A DNA stretch of 64,000 nucleotides, from the NCBI GenBank assembly GCA_005406025.1, contig BGZK01000211.1:536258-600257 (forward strand). The letters are read 5' to 3'. Both the position numbers and the translations under genes were made by a program. Positions within the stretch are counted from its first letter, which is position 1. Each line of letters opens with the position of its first letter. Shown piece by piece: positions 12,901-23,912 of the stretch. The stretch is from Eumeta japonica. Lineage: Eukaryota; Arthropoda; Insecta; Lepidoptera; Psychidae. The notes below the pieces were generated by a model. That model had not been told where the DNA came from. It saw only the letters and a program-made list of their open reading frames with translations, and ran no database searches.

Positions 12901-15900
12901 CACTGATTCCCCGTCAAGGACGACTTTTACCTGACACCCTATTTAAATAAACTAAAGCCTGTACTCTGTTCCAAGCCAAGCTTTATTTTTGCGTGATTGT
13001 CGCATGAAAATCCGGTTAGTGAGTTCAAAGATTTGCGCTAATAGATGGACAGAGAAACAAAAAAGTACATATCGTTATTTTCTCTCCATTTTGCATACAT
13101 ACATTCGGGGGTTTTTTATTATATGTATAGATTATTACATTATTGAGTAATGCAATGAACAAGACAATATATTGCAAGACTGTCACTTATAAAGTTAAAT
13201 GTTATTGAAATTCCCAAGCCATTGTAGTTATATGTTATACACATCTACATGTCTTTTATATTATTTGTTGGTGTGCTTATATATTTATGGTACGGTTAGA
13301 TTGTCCAGATTGCGTTTTACAGTTGTGTTCAATAAATGTGTGTTTTGTCTATTTGTCTGAGATGAATATCAGTTTGAGATTTTTTATATTTTTGTGTTCA
13401 TAATAGGATCATCATTTCGTTATTGTAATATATTCAAAAAAGGTTTGTCAAAACCAATAAATTTTCAGATACCTGTTAAAGTGATGTAATTGGCATTTAA
13501 ACTGAAATTATATATTTATAGACACAACATTATTTTTTCTCTTTCTTTCAGTACAGCTTTTCTGATAGATTCCTTTAATGCGTAGGACTTTTCATTAAAG
13601 TAACATTAAAAAAAAATACATGCCAATAAAGGTATATGGATTCCCATTGTCCATGTAGTCTATTAAATATTCATTACAAATTGAATATCTTTAGATCAGT
13701 ATATGTTAATAAATTTAGTTGAAGCTAATAGTTATAGGTGTGTAATAATTTTAGTCTTATAATTTATTTTGTATTTTATGTGATATTTTATCATAACTAA
13801 GGTTATTATGTTTATGCAAAATATCAAATATTAAATACTCGCATGTTGTCTTGTTAAGTATGTGGGTGACAGAATGAAGAATATTATGGATTTATTTTTT
13901 AATAAAACATGTGAAGTATGATCATGAAATAATTGCAAATCAATTAAAATTTTAGAATCTATGATTTATACAATTAATAAAGTTCTAAGTATGAAATCTC
14001 CTTTTAGTTCTGAAGTACTATTATTGTATCGTTTTTATGTCATACTCGAAAACGGCGCGCTTTTAATATGATTACTATTTAAATTTCCTAACATGTAGCT
14101 GTAAACTTGTCATGGTGTTTGTTCTTGACAGCCTATGATTTCTTTATACGTTTATTATGTTATTCGATTAATGAAAAAAGTAAGATTAGGTGAACATTCA
14201 ATTTTAGTCTGATAAGGGCGAAATACGTTCTTCATATACAAGGTATAATTATTTCTAATTAACATAAATACTTTATTAGAGATTAGAACAGCATTGAGTA
14301 ACACTCAACCACCATATAATATATGACATGAATTAATTTACATATTAAGCAAATAGGTAAGTTTTGGTAAACTATATTTGTAAAAGGTACTGTTAATTCT
14401 TTCATACACGTTTAAGTGGAATGGAGAATTAATGTTATTTAAAACAATAAACAATATATCTTTCATATAAATCATTAAAATTATCTTTTTCAAATAATAA
14501 ATTAAAAAAAAAACTAATGAACCACATATTTAATTATAATTAAAAATCCTATACCTTTTTTTAACTCGAGTATATGATTATAGACTTTTACGACTGTGCT
14601 ATATTTCAAGTCTATAGCAGTGGTAATTGTTGCAGGGAGAGGCCATAACATAAAGGGAATCACAACTAAGGGTTTTATTTTGATCTTTTATATCCGAAAT
14701 TTTAAAAATTTTCAATTTCAAAATTATATTTAAAGTAAATTAATTTGTGGAGAAAACAATATGAAACATGAACTTGGTAACTTTAAGTGTGATATTTCAT
14801 GATCGGACTTAGCATGAAAAAAAACTGTGTTATTGTCTATGGAGATGGATATCATAACCATCAATGCTTGATCAATATCATTGAAATTGCTATTACTTGT
14901 AATAGTGTTTAGGAATATTTCAAAAGCAATACATAAGAAATATGTGTTGTCTGATTGCAGGCCGACTTCTCATTTAGCGGAATGGGTGACAAGACTCATA
15001 GCACAGATTTCAGTAGTGGAAAATCAGACAGTAAGTACTGTTTCATGTTTTACTTTTTAATTGTTTAAAAAACAGCAAGACAATCATAAATGTTGTCATT
15101 AAAAGGACTCCTGAGAGAGAGTTTGCATGTCTGCTTAGTAAATTGGACAGCTCTAATTATAGGTGATACATGCAATATCTTTGTATCATTATGTACCTAG
15201 CTTAATATCTGAGATGAATGCCATAATTGTAGATTTTATGGATTGTCGACCAAGTCGATGGCCTGTAATAGGAGTATGTGATATAAGTACAGCCTTGGGC
15301 CACTGTATAATTCAAATTGTACTTTATCCTTTTTAGTCACTTTTGTCTCTGTTTTGTCTATGAAAGTCACATTTCAGCACCTTTTAAACATATTTTAAGG
15401 GGTTTATCTTTCATACTGCCTTCATATAATTTGTTTTAATGATGCAAACTTACTTAATTTAAATAAAAATATATTATATATTTAATTGGAATTAGAATTG
15501 GTGTATGAAATTGGAGTTTTAATGAATAAATTCCTTAAGTAAAATTATTTTTACATATTTTCTCATCCTATAGGTTTCCATATTTTTTTTTTAATTTCGT
15601 AATATGACAAACTCTATTTTCTAAAATGTGATGTCATTTTTGTAAATTATAATCTACTAATATGTCCCTTTCAATGACTATGTATAAGAAAGTAATATTT
15701 AGCAAGTGTTATGCAAATGATGCGTGTTTTTAATTTTAGCAGGGTGGCAATTTCGTATAGGGAACTCGAACCAATTCGTGTTTATGGAAATTGTATTGAA
15801 TATCACGAGAATTATATTCTACACATGGACGTCGGGAGGGGTGGGTGCAAGGGAGTGCACTTATACAGCCTGCTTTTGCCTGTTTAGAAAGAAAGTGCAC

Positions 15901-18900
15901 TGGAAAAATAAATAAATTAAATATATATTATTAACATGCATCCCCCTAACAGTAATTGTGTTGATACCAATGATTTTATATATTTTCATAATATGACAGG
16001 TGAATACTAGCAATTTTGATTTTAATCAATTTAGTGTAGTGTTTTAACTAGACATATTAGAGAGGAAAGCGAGCAGTGGACCTCTGATGACTAAAACGAA
16101 TACTCAATTATAATTTTGACTCATAACTTATACCTTTTTAAGAGCCTACGTATGTCCAATTGTATAGCTAATGGTGGTCCAGTTTTGTTTTATAGTTTAG
16201 TATGAGCTGCTATATGATTATCTAGTCGAGGGAAACAATGGATTTACACTAAATTCTGTTGGAAAGACCTGTATAAGTTGGGCACCTTATATAAAAAAAA
16301 ATGTAATTCTATATGAATGAAAAAAGTTTTAAGGCAGTAAAACTAAAATTTGAAATGAACCAAATTTAATTTTTTGTATTCTATAATTGCAACATATTCG
16401 TGGTGTTATATTTTTATGGTTCCATAACTAGAAGAACAAAAAGGAACTCTCATAAAAAGATTTTGATGACTTATGTGTGTCATCGCCGAGAAAGTGAATA
16501 AAATTAAATAATACCTAGCCCTTTCTAACCTCTTAACTTTAACATTGCTTTAAGAAGATTATTATTATTGTATGGATAATTTATAAGAATTTGCGAGTTT
16601 ATATACATTCTGAGAAGTGAAAATAAATAAATTTACAGATTGACAATTTATAAAAAAAATATGTAAATGAATTTTTTACAGTATCACTACTTATTCCTAC
16701 CATATGTGTCTGTTTATTTTAGCGTTTTTTAAACACTACGGAATGTGGTGTACGAGTCTAACATGAAATTCACCTTTCATCATTGTTATGACGCAATCAT
16801 CTATTTATTGTATTTTTTTTATAAGACTACGGCGGCGGTTACTACTACGAAAAATACTAAACTGAACATTTCTGATTTGGTGTTTCAATGCATTTCCATT
16901 CTAAGATATTGAAATTCGTCCAGATTCACATGTGCGTATGTATTGTTCTCGGTCAGTGCGCACGGACCTCTGCAGTAAGTAGCGCTGAGACAGCTTCGCA
17001 AGCCGATGCTCATACAACCCTCGTAGGGACGTACTGACGTCATAAATATCATGTTATTGTTTATGGTATTCCCTTTCACATTTAGATGTTTAAATTTTTC
17101 AAGTGCTGTTAGTTCATGTTAAAATGTTCTTATAAGTGGATTTAATTTACATCAAGCAACATCAAGTGACTGACTTGCATATTTTAGTGTTAAATTATAG
17201 GCGCTGACAATTCTTAACTGTCGTGATTTTAAATTTTAATGAACGAATCAAATTATTGACTTTAAACAGTCAATAACAAATATTATTTTTGTAGCAGATG
17301 ATGGACAATATTAAACGTCATTTAATAGTGTAGCATGATTTTTTAGGTATATGAAATTATTTATCTCTCTTTTCCGATGATGAAGTGAAAGTACTTATGA
17401 GTATTACAAAAGAAAAACTCTATCTGACAATTTAAAAACATATACATTTCAATTCTTTTAATATTGCTTTTCTCCAACAATTGCTTGAAAATTATAAACA
17501 AAATTTCGTGGATGCTAATATTATTTTTGGTTTTTAAATCATAAGAATATTAAAATACGTTTTATATTGAAAGTTTTAGATATTTTAAGAAATAATTATC
17601 AATTTCGTTGCTGTCGTAAAATGCATTCAAACGGTAAGCAGGAGGAACATTTTCGAATGCCTTGAATGAAACGAGCTTTAGTACTATATTATTAGTGTTT
17701 ATACAATTACAGGCTTCAGTGTAAATTTATCCTTCGCCTTTCATCTTCTTTCATCATTATTTATGTAATTTGCCTAGAATGCTATGACGGACTTTAAAAT
17801 TTAAGAAAAAACACTCATTGTCGTAATGGTTAATAAATTGTCGCATTCTAGTGAAATGGAATACCATTTATTATATTCCAGAACGAATTTCATGTTCACT
17901 TTGTATCGCCATCATTGCGACATATTTTATTTTGAGGCACTCAGGTGACCCAACTATGGTAACCTGAAGGTATTTTTTAAATATGATCTCCTTTCATTAA
18001 ATAAATTTAAGGCATGGCTGTAAGAACTTCCATATCCAGAAAATTATGACGCGTCACATTAAAATTTTCTCATCTAACACTGCCTACCTATTGTATATAA
18101 TTTCTTGTTTTTCTTTTTGTGTCTCATATGCTGAACGCTTAAAACATATTAAAGTTAATTAGATAGATAGTTATTAATACCGCTTTAATTGATCACAGAG
18201 TAGATAGGCGATTTTTTGTTCAAACATTGGCATGGTTTTTGAATACTAATTTTTTGTATGGTTTTCAGTATCCGCCGGATCTATCACAGACGTGGATCGA
18301 AGTGCTATGGTTAGTCTGTTTTAAATATTATAGAATTTGATTGTACTTATGTTCAATTATAAAAATTATACATGGATCAAAATTTCAATATATTTTAATA
18401 ATACTAAAATTGAGAACTGCCTGTGCCTTGTAGAGCAAGTGTGTCCTTTTTTTGTAATGTGGTCAATAAAAAAACATTACTGTTTTCTTGGTGTTGGTGT
18501 TTGAATGCACTTTCAGTTCATACAATAACTATTCTTATTGTCTAGACAACGGACGGAACGGTGACCGGGACGATCAGCGTGCGCGGTGCCAGTGCGGCCG
18601 CGGTAGGGGTGCGCGGTGGCACCCTCAGTAGTGCTGGTGTTCCCCCAGGAACGGGTAGCGCGGGCGTCAGGCGATCGCTACCCAATATGGCGACTTCTGC
18701 TCTACTCCACGAGCCAGCGAAACTATATCCTTATCATTTGCTGCTGATAACAAATTATCGTTTGCCACCTGATGTAGATAGACTTAATTTGGAGGTGAGG
18801 AACAGAATAGATATATTTTAGTGTATTGTGGTAACTTCTGCTTACCTACTTGATGATTATACATATACCTACTCACAGGAGGTCGGTACCTTTTTGGCTA

Positions 18901-19644
18901 TACACAAGTGAAAGACGTTAAATTAGGTTTTCATTATTTATTTACTTTGCATGCAACACGAGGCTAACACACTACGGGGTTCACGAAGAAAGATGGGCCG
19001 GGGTTGTAATTACAAAAACCAATAAATTTCTTATTGTGGATTACTACATGTATATTTTATTTAGCCAATAATTTATCTATAAAATAATTTATTTCATATA
19101 TTTCCATTTAAAAACCATTCAAATAAATTTATTATTTTGAATCTTAAGATACTCATATTTGTGAAGTATAAAGCCACATTACAATTTTTTGGAAAACATT
19201 CATAAATGTATTGGAAAAAATCGTTTTTCAAAATGACTCAACATTCAATACTCATTGAATTTTAAACAACTTTATTTACGTTGTAACTTAAAATCAGGCA
19301 AGATTTTTACAAATGAAAGATGTAATCATTATGCTATTATTTCATAATAGATTTCCTAAATTATATTGTCTCTTTACCATATTATATTTTTGGAGTAATC
19401 CTAACAATTGATATGTGTACATTTTTTGAATCTTTGCCAAAAAATTAATGTGTTTTTTAACATTTATGAAAATTAAAATTGTACTATTTTCATAATAATG
19501 CACCATAATTATGTGTTTTTTTTTATACAGCGTCATCTATCGGATGCGGAGTTCGAAGCGATATTACAGGTCTCGCGACACGATTTCTACCGCTTGCCAC
19601 AGTGGCGCCGCAATGAGCTGAAGCGGCGCGCGCGCCTTTTCTAG
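853..19644 (+). CDS. Unc-115: Actin-binding LIM protein Unc-115/abLIM, 3' part of gene
   Basis: Gene-level entry. Known role of the family: cytoskeletal adaptors with N-terminal LIM domains and a C-terminal villin headpiece that binds F-actin, acting in growth-cone and axon guidance downstream of Rac. Seen here: nine exons (853-951, 2133-2280, 2607-2767, 3651-3674, 8375-8460 or 8994-9073, 14961-15030, 18269-18309, 18546-18794, 19531-19644) whose phases agree at every junction. With the 8375 exon they give 329 codons plus stop. The last two exons encode a full villin headpiece ending in Phe-stop, as is typical of abLIM, dematin and villin. No LIM zinc fingers are visible, so the 5' part lies upstream of the window. 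Introns carry mariner and other transposon remains. A short isoform ending near 16860 is possible. The family call rests mainly on the headpiece and is strong; exon membership is inferred from splice phase. Confidence 0.9.
1119..1966 (+). mobile_element. Mariner-like relic, internally deleted
   Basis: The ends form an imperfect inverted repeat: GGTGTACTATAAATTTCTGG near 1120 against the reverse complement of the segment ending GCGCCCTAC at 1966, sharing AAATTTCTGG. Just inside the right end, on the + strand (about 1716-1901), a peptide ends MKKCIYANGEYFEKQ, like the C-terminus of mariner transposases. The catalytic part is missing and another repeat has inserted at 1173-1633. It is dead as a transposon. 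Confidence 0.6.
1173..1633 (-). mobile_element. Non-autonomous repeat family X, copy A
   Basis: Same family as 27416-27930 (opposite orientation) and 46462-46854 (same orientation as this copy). This copy opens ATTGGTTGCCTGTAAAGTCG and closes GACGTTGTCACGTCA. The closing motif is mirrored about 40 bp inside the other end (TTACGTGACAACG), giving a terminal/subterminal inverted pair. No coding capacity is seen. It sits inside the mariner relic, so it is the younger insertion. Superfamily not recognised. Confidence 0.7.
2133..2280 (+). CDS. Unc-115: Unc-115 exon, charged helical linker
   Basis: Acceptor TTTCAG at 2127-2132; donor GTTATT at 2281 is non-consensus after +2. The peptide GSIDPKLRREEQELSKIDSG and the following stretch to LDPRNAS is rich in Glu, Lys and Arg and probably helical or coiled. 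Phase 1 in, phase 2 out. The next exon supplies the last base of an Arg codon, so the join is seamless. Confidence 0.85.
2607..2767 (+). CDS. Unc-115: Unc-115 exon, Ser/Pro/His-rich linker
   Basis: Acceptor TTTCAG at 2601-2606, donor GTGAGT at 2768. Encodes TPSASVEPTYRLRYSSPVG followed by a His/Ser/Tyr-rich stretch. This low-complexity linker lies between the LIM region and the headpiece, as in other abLIM proteins. Phase 2 in, phase 1 out. Confidence 0.88.
2768..3650 (+). other. Unc-115 intron, nothing recognised
   Basis: AT-rich intron with no open frame, transposon or structural element that I can identify. Confidence 0.6.
3651..3674 (+). CDS. Unc-115: Unc-115 24-nt microexon
   Basis: Flanked by a strong acceptor (CTGTTATTTCAG) and a consensus donor (GTGAGT at 3675). 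It encodes V-HVYCVND in phase 1 and leaves phase 1, so including or skipping it keeps the frame. Its length being a multiple of three is consistent with a cassette microexon. The evidence is splice signals and frame only. Confidence 0.65.
3675..8374 (+). other. Unc-115 large intron with one mariner
   Basis: 4.7 kb of AT-rich intron. The only element I can name is the degenerate mariner at 6002-7228. The remainder shows nothing recognisable. Confidence 0.6.
6002..7228 (-). mobile_element. Degenerate full-length mariner
   Basis: About 1.2 kb, normal for mariner. Terminal inverted repeats are TAAGGTCGGGGATTTTTTTT at the left and, read inward from the right, TTAGGTCGGAGAAGTTTTTTC. TA dinucleotides flank both ends (6000-6001 and 7229-7230). 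The minus strand carries transposase remnants broken by many stops; for example the segment around 6450-6600 reads like the mariner region between the first and second catalytic Asp. Inactive. A solo end of the same family lies near 49945-50075. Confidence 0.7.
8372..8377 (+). promoter_or_regulatory. Tandem NAGNAG splice acceptor
   Basis: CAGTAG directly precedes exon A. Either AG keeps the reading frame and the choice changes the protein by one residue. Seen in sequence; its use is inferred. Confidence 0.55.
8375..8460 (+). CDS. Unc-115: Unc-115 exon A (PRPGYGL motif)
   Basis: GC-rich exon in an AT-rich intron. Donor GTGAGT at 8461. Phase 1 in, phase 0 out, encoding VHAAPRPGYGLKSSTLPARV and ending NGYH. 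Two acceptors sit three bases apart (CAGTAG at 8372-8377), so the start can be 8375 or 8378, adding or dropping one Val. Exon B at 8994 encodes the same PRPGYGL core with the same possible phases. Confidence 0.82.
8461..8993 (+). other. Short intron between related exons A and B
   Basis: About 530 bp, AT-rich, with nothing recognised beyond the flanking splice signals. Confidence 0.5.
8994..9073 (+). CDS. Unc-115: Unc-115 exon B (second PRPGYGL motif), alternative
   Basis: GC-rich segment encoding QPPRPGYGLAARSHTFSSST(G), donor GTGAGT at 9074. Two acceptors are possible. CAG at 8991-8993 gives phase 1 in and phase 0 out, the same as exon A; the peptide then also starts V-V, and A and B cannot be joined in frame, so they would be mutually exclusive. 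CAG at 9011-9013 gives a 60-nt phase 0-0 exon that could follow A. Both acceptors have weak pyrimidine tracts. Confidence 0.65.
9573..11574. mobile_element. 2-kb non-coding DNA transposon, perfect 20-bp TIRs, 6-bp TSD
   Basis: Left end CACTGTTAAAAATTTTTGTA at 9573-9592. The right end at 11555-11574 is its exact reverse complement. TAGTTA flanks both sides (9567-9572 and 11575-11580) as a 6-bp target-site duplication. There is no open frame; the interior is built of diverged tandem units (see repeat entry). I cannot assign a superfamily: CACTG ends with a 6-bp duplication do not match hAT (8 bp), mariner (TA) or piggyBac (TTAA). Confidence 0.8.
9795..10560. repeat. Diverged tandem repeat inside the 2-kb element
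   Basis: Units begin near 9795, 10032, 10248 and 10434 with a motif like TTTACAA..TTTGTAATTT.ATTTACAAT followed by a T-run, then a GTATTG/AAATT block. Spacing shrinks from about 237 to 190 bp. A related shorter array with TTTTGTAATTTTTC motifs occupies about 11260-11500. Confidence 0.55.
12640..12830 (+). repeat. GATTCCGATCCCGGTT-like degenerate repeat
   Basis: Quasi-repetitive tract built of TTCCGAT/TCCCGGTT words, with CTTGCTGTTAATT upstream. A similar tract with the same upstream phrase lies at 56310-56480. Others are near 22440-22560 and, inverted, near 23820-23910. It appears to be a dispersed element; class unknown. Confidence 0.45.
14961..15030 (+). CDS. Unc-115: Unc-115 exon, DFSSGKSD segment
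   Basis: Acceptor GATTGCAG, donor GTAAGT at 15031. Phase 0 in, phase 1 out. Encodes ADFSFSGMGDKTHSTDFSSG followed by KSD. It joins in frame to 18269 (long form) and equally well to the candidate alternative last exon at 16826. Confidence 0.9.
15031..18268 (+). other. Unc-115 intron containing a candidate alternative last exon
   Basis: 3.2 kb, AT-rich. It contains the candidate terminal exon at 16826-16860 and a 47-codon open stretch at 15744-15887 that I could not connect. No transposon recognised. Confidence 0.5.
16826..16860 (+). CDS. Unc-115: Candidate alternative terminal exon of Unc-115 (no headpiece)
   Basis: A pyrimidine-rich tract ending ATAAG (AAG acceptor, less common than CAG or TAG) precedes a short open segment in phase 1, the phase left by the exon at 14961-15030. 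The spliced C-terminus would be GKSD-N-YGGGYYYEKY-stop, with TAA at 16858-16860. GGCGGCGG is locally unusual in this AT-rich intron. Such an isoform would lack the actin-binding villin headpiece. Inference from splice signals and frame; it could be chance. Confidence 0.4.
18269..18309 (+). CDS. Unc-115: Unc-115 exon, SAGSITDVDRSAM segment
   Basis: 41-nt exon with acceptor TTTTCAG and donor GTTAGT at 18310. Completes an Ile codon then reads SAGSITDVDRSAM. Phase 1 in, phase 0 out. Confidence 0.88.
18546..18794 (+). CDS. Unc-115: Unc-115 exon, linker and N-terminal half of villin headpiece
   Basis: Acceptor GTCTAG, donor GTGAGG at 18795. The first half encodes a Gly/Ala/Val/Ser-rich linker. From about 18714 it encodes AKLYPYHLLLITNY and LPPDVDRLNLE, the N-terminal subdomain of the villin headpiece (YPY.. 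and LP.GVD..LE are family hallmarks). Phase 0 at both ends, 83 codons. GC-rich compared with the flanking introns. Confidence 0.95.
18795..19530 (+). other. Unc-115 last intron
   Basis: AT-rich, nothing recognised. It splits the headpiece between its two subdomains. Confidence 0.7.
19531..19644 (+). CDS. Unc-115: Unc-115 last exon, C-terminal villin headpiece subdomain
   Basis: Acceptor TATACAG, stop TAG at 19642-19644. Encodes RHLSDAEFEAILQVSRHDFY then LPQWRRNELKRRARLF. This is the helical headpiece core with the conserved Trp, the basic actin-binding patch (KRRAR) and the invariant C-terminal Phe. Length and position match family members. Confidence 0.97.
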   Translation, partial: RHLSDAEFEAILQVSRHDFYRLPQWRRNELKRRARLF

Positions 19645-20560
19645 ACCGCCCAGAAAATATCAAACGTCATCATACTGCCAACTATTCGACTACTTGGACA
19701 CTGTTCGTTGTCGCCATGTTGTACAAATGGAAATGGAAATTATACTTTACGAATTATCGGTGTAATGCTTGTTTTAGAGGGCCAAGAATTATAACGCATT
19801 TTAAAAAAGGTCAATTTAATTGTTCTGTTAATACTGACAAAGAACATCTGAAACCAAGAGAATGATGGAATAAGAGATGATAATAAATGAGTTCTTTCTA
19901 ATTTTTCACCACTAGTGCTTCCTAGTGCTTTTACAAATATAATGCATGTAACAGTAAAAAAAAAATTTAAATTTATAATTTTAAAACAAAAACAATCATA
20001 TTTTGCACCTTCACATAAAATAAATGTGTCATATTTATGTGTACTAATAATAGAGTAGCGCGGGTCGCTTTGTATTTTCTTTTCGTTTAGTACAATTTCC
20101 ATTTGCAAAAAGGAACAGTTTGAATATTGTGAATTGGTAATTTTTTCAAACTGTCTATTCACAAAGCTATATCGTATATAATTTTAAGGCTATATATTAA
20201 AACCTATATATTTTGTATTAAGAGCCACTTAATATTATATACATGCTGTGTATAATTTATCTATTCAAACATTATTGCATTCTGCTTGAAAGTAACATAC
20301 TTTAAGTTGTTGATAGTTTTATTTGTGACAGATTTAAACTCCTCATTGTGTCTTAGAAGAATGGAATTATACCTTTCTTTCAACATCTCTTAAAATGATA
20401 TTCCATTGTATAAGGCACAAATAAATAATAATTATATTGGTAAAGAAGTAAATTTTATGAATGCAGAATTATTGCATGCTATTTGTGATTTTACATATTA
20501 TTTATATTTCAAATAAAAATATGGTTTTATTTAGATATAATAAAGAATATTAATTAGTGT
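19645..20560 (+). other. Unc-115 3' UTR (probable)
   Basis: Non-coding AT-rich sequence after the stop. AATAAA occurs at 20019, 20420, 20512 and 20539. The end of the transcript is not determined. Confidence 0.5.
20512..20544 (+). terminator. Candidate polyadenylation signals for Unc-115
   Basis: Two AATAAA hexamers within 33 bp (20512-20517 and 20539-20544) about 870 bp past the stop, followed by a T-rich/TGT-containing stretch. Earlier AATAAA copies at 20019 and 20420 are alternatives. Confidence 0.4.
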
Positions 20561-20599
20561 TAAAATATTTTTTCGGTATTTCATTATATAAGTATGGCA

Positions 20600-23500
20600 A
20601 TACGTGAATACTGTAGACTTGTGTATAATTATTATCTTTTTAAATTTTTTCTTTGTTGTGTTCAATAGAGAATACAAACATTCCATACTTCATATATTCT
20701 TTTATATGATTAAAATTCTCTTTTCTTTTTTAATCTGATGTAACAAGAATACAGTATTGACGTGAACATAAAAATGGTTTTTAAAGAAAGCTGTGAAATT
20801 TTGCGTGCACGTGTGTTATTTATTTAAGTGACTACCAAAAATATAATAATATCTTAAGTATAGTTTGCTTTAGGCGCTAAGTCGGTGAGGTAGCATTTAT
20901 TTTAGGCTTCGTAATTTTTAAGACATGTAGTTTTTAATATGTATTTAATTTTATGCTATAGGTCAGGTTTTTGTTTTGTGACCTTTTAATTCATATAAAA
21001 TAAGAAATAGTTTTATTGTTTAAAATGCCTCTTTCTAATAACTATGATAATATAATATGCTCATCTATTTATTCATGTTTTATCTTATGGTAGTATTTCG
21101 ATTCGTTTTCTGGTAAATATATTAATTACTAATAGTTTCAAAGCCGTATTGAGTAAGAGGCGAAGTCACTTCTCGCTCAATAATCTTCTATAAAACTCAG
21201 CATGGCTTGTCAACTGAATATTTGTTTGAAGTTCACTTCACTTCAATTCAAATACAATGCAAAATTATTACTCACGGCGAACAGTTTTAAATTTCCATAG
21301 ATGAAGCAGATTCCAAAATCTATTTTATATTAATATTCAGATATTAGAATGGCCGTACTTTTTTTCAAGCACTAGTATTATCTTGGCGGCTTTTAATATT
21401 GACAGATGTGCTGAGTGTAAAGTGATACGTTTGCGACGGGGTGTATATCTCTTGTCATTGTGATATCTAAAGCAAGACGTAGGCCCTTCGCGAACCTCGC
21501 TGATATTTGTAATCCAATAACCGTTTGCCTTATATATTAGAAAGTGGATATATCACGAGCGCCGGCGCGTAGACTGCCTGATTGTAAATCAGATTGTTGC
21601 ATCTCACTAACATATTTTCGGATCCCAATGGTCATTTGTAACAGTCCTTCACTTGAAAATGACGCGAATGCTTATTATTTTACGTGACGTTCGAGCCCAA
21701 AATTAAGTGTATCAAAATACGTATATAACCGTATTTATCTTTGTTGTTTAATTAATTACCTGTAATGGTGTTTCTTACAAATTGAAAAATATTTATTTAT
21801 TTTTTTGGCATTGTAAGTCATTGCTAGTGAACTACTCTTACATTTTCATCTCATTAACTTATCTTAAAATTCTGATTATTCAAAGTTTTACATTTATTAG
21901 ACATTGCGACATGCCAGCTTTTAGTAGAGACGGAGTGTGAGAATGAGATTTTTAAAATTATTTATAGTTATATGTTCTAGATGAATAAAGAATTTCTTTT
22001 GTGCATTATTACTCTTTATGTTCCGATAAAAGTGTCAGATTTTTTTTTGTGATTTAAGGCTTAACCTTCAATCGGAACTGCGATATTAATATAGCAATAT
22101 ATTTTTAATATATATATGTATGTTTGACAGTGTGACTGAGAACAACCCTATTTTAGTGCCGGTGGATTGTCATAAAGACTTCGCTTTTGATGTAAATATA
22201 AAGTGCATTTCCAAACATTGTTTCATTTGAATCTTTCTTACAAAATCCATTCACACATACATTGTCAGCAATGTGACTGATTTATGTGTATTCATGTATG
22301 CAACTACACCAATGTATTTTATGCAACTCGTACATTACTATTTAAATTTAATTATACCAAGACAAGAATTTTTTTATGATTCACATTTGCCCGCGATTAC
22401 GCTACGACACTATAAATTTCTTCATCTTTTAAATTGATCGATTTTAAGTCAATTCTGATCATGGTTCTGTTCTCGATGTGAATTCTGGATCCTCTGTCGG
22501 ATTCAGTCGCGCTCCCGGTCTCAGTGCGAATATCAGTCCCGTTGTCGATTTTCATCCTCCCCTGGGCATATAATAAATGAATTACCATTTTTACTAGTTT
22601 TTATATATTTTTTTTTCTCTAAAGTTAATCTATTCGAGGATATAGTCTACGTTTATGCAAAATTTAATTACTATCCGTCCAAATGTTAGGCGTGTGATTG
22701 AAGGATGAACATTCAATCGAACATTTCATTACATTTAGAATATTGTAAGTAGCCTAAGGCCTATATTAGCCACTTACAATTTCACGTTTAATGGTCAAAA
22801 ATCCCATATGAAATGTTCAATAATTTGATGTCTGGACAAACAAAAATCTTTTTCTTTGCTGGGCATTAGAACGAAGTTCCTCAACGCGGTTTGCGCTATG
22901 ACTCGCCTCGTAGAAATCGTAACGTTATTGAAAAAAGATTTAATAGCAATAACAAAAGTCAATAGGGATCATCCTTAAAATTAATAGATATTTTAAGCCA
23001 TTGCTTACATTTTTCTAAAATGTGACGACTCACAAACCGACAGACGGCGGTCCATATAATTTTTCAATTCAATTTTTTGTCATGTAATCTAAAGTGAACT
23101 GATTAGGAAATAAAATTAGCAAAATATTTCTAGTTATTTAAACAATAAGGAGCCTATATTGTCACATGGTCAACTTCATACATGCCAAATTTTCTACAGA
23201 CACACAATTAGACACTTCCGCCTTTTGACCGCCGCACGTCCTTGCAAATTTACCTTTTCCATTGACTGACTGACATAAATGTGTCTTCCGTTCACGAATG
23301 GCGGTTAGTAGTTCTATTTTATAACAACAATAGTAGATTGTGTTATTGTTGTTATACAAATGGAACGGTTGTTGTTGCAAAAATCGACAAAATAATAACG
23401 ACTAAATAAAGTGCCACAATGTATGTATTTCGTCAATTATAGTTAAAACATCTTAGCAGTAGTAATTTTATCGCATTCTCATTGTAGAAAGGATATTATA

Positions 23501-23910
23501 CATATAAATCTACATATATAAAATTAATGTCTATCTGTGATTTCAAAACAACTACGTTTTATTAAGTTTGTAAACTTATTTACATGTATCAAGCACCCAA
23601 ACAATCCTTTTAAAATATTTCGTCTATCTGTCTGCCTATTTGTTTGTTTTAGGTAACTTTGGAACGACAAAACTGATCACGGTAACATTTCTACTGGAAG
23701 GTAGAGGAGCATGTTGGGTTATATTTAAGTAAGGTACTTTTTTATCCTGAAAATTAAGGATTCCTGCATGAAAATTGAATAACATTCACATAAAAATGGA
23801 ATAACTATTGGAATTGAATCAAGATGGTGAAAGTGAAAGTGGAACCAGGATCGAAATCGCGACCAGAACCGAAATTGTCGAATCAAGGACGAAAAGCGGG
23901 ATCGGTTTCA
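20600..23910. other. Intergenic, no gene seen
   Basis: AT-rich spacer between Unc-115 and htt. No ORF with recognisable protein similarity. The tract at 22440-22560 resembles the GATTCCG-type repeat at 12640-12830. Confidence 0.5.
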
Positions 23911-23912
23911 TG

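Larger units (their letters stand above)
9074..14960 (+). other. Unc-115 large intron with 2-kb inverted-repeat element
   Basis: 5.9 kb. It holds the 2-kb terminal-inverted-repeat element at 9573-11574 and a degenerate GATTCCG-type tract near 12640-12830. The remainder is AT-rich with no exon or transposase recognised. Confidence 0.6.

Noticed and set aside
15744..15887. 47-codon open stretch after a CAG (VAISYRELEP...) inside an Unc-115 intron
   Set aside because: It needs phase 2 on entry, which no neighbouring exon supplies. A second frame is also open over the same bases, and I recognise no similarity.
16885..17079. Minus-strand open frame and slightly GC-rich block, CTCTGCA|GTAAGT on the + strand, as an alternative first exon
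   Set aside because: Only a donor-like match supports it. No promoter, start codon in phase or similarity was seen.
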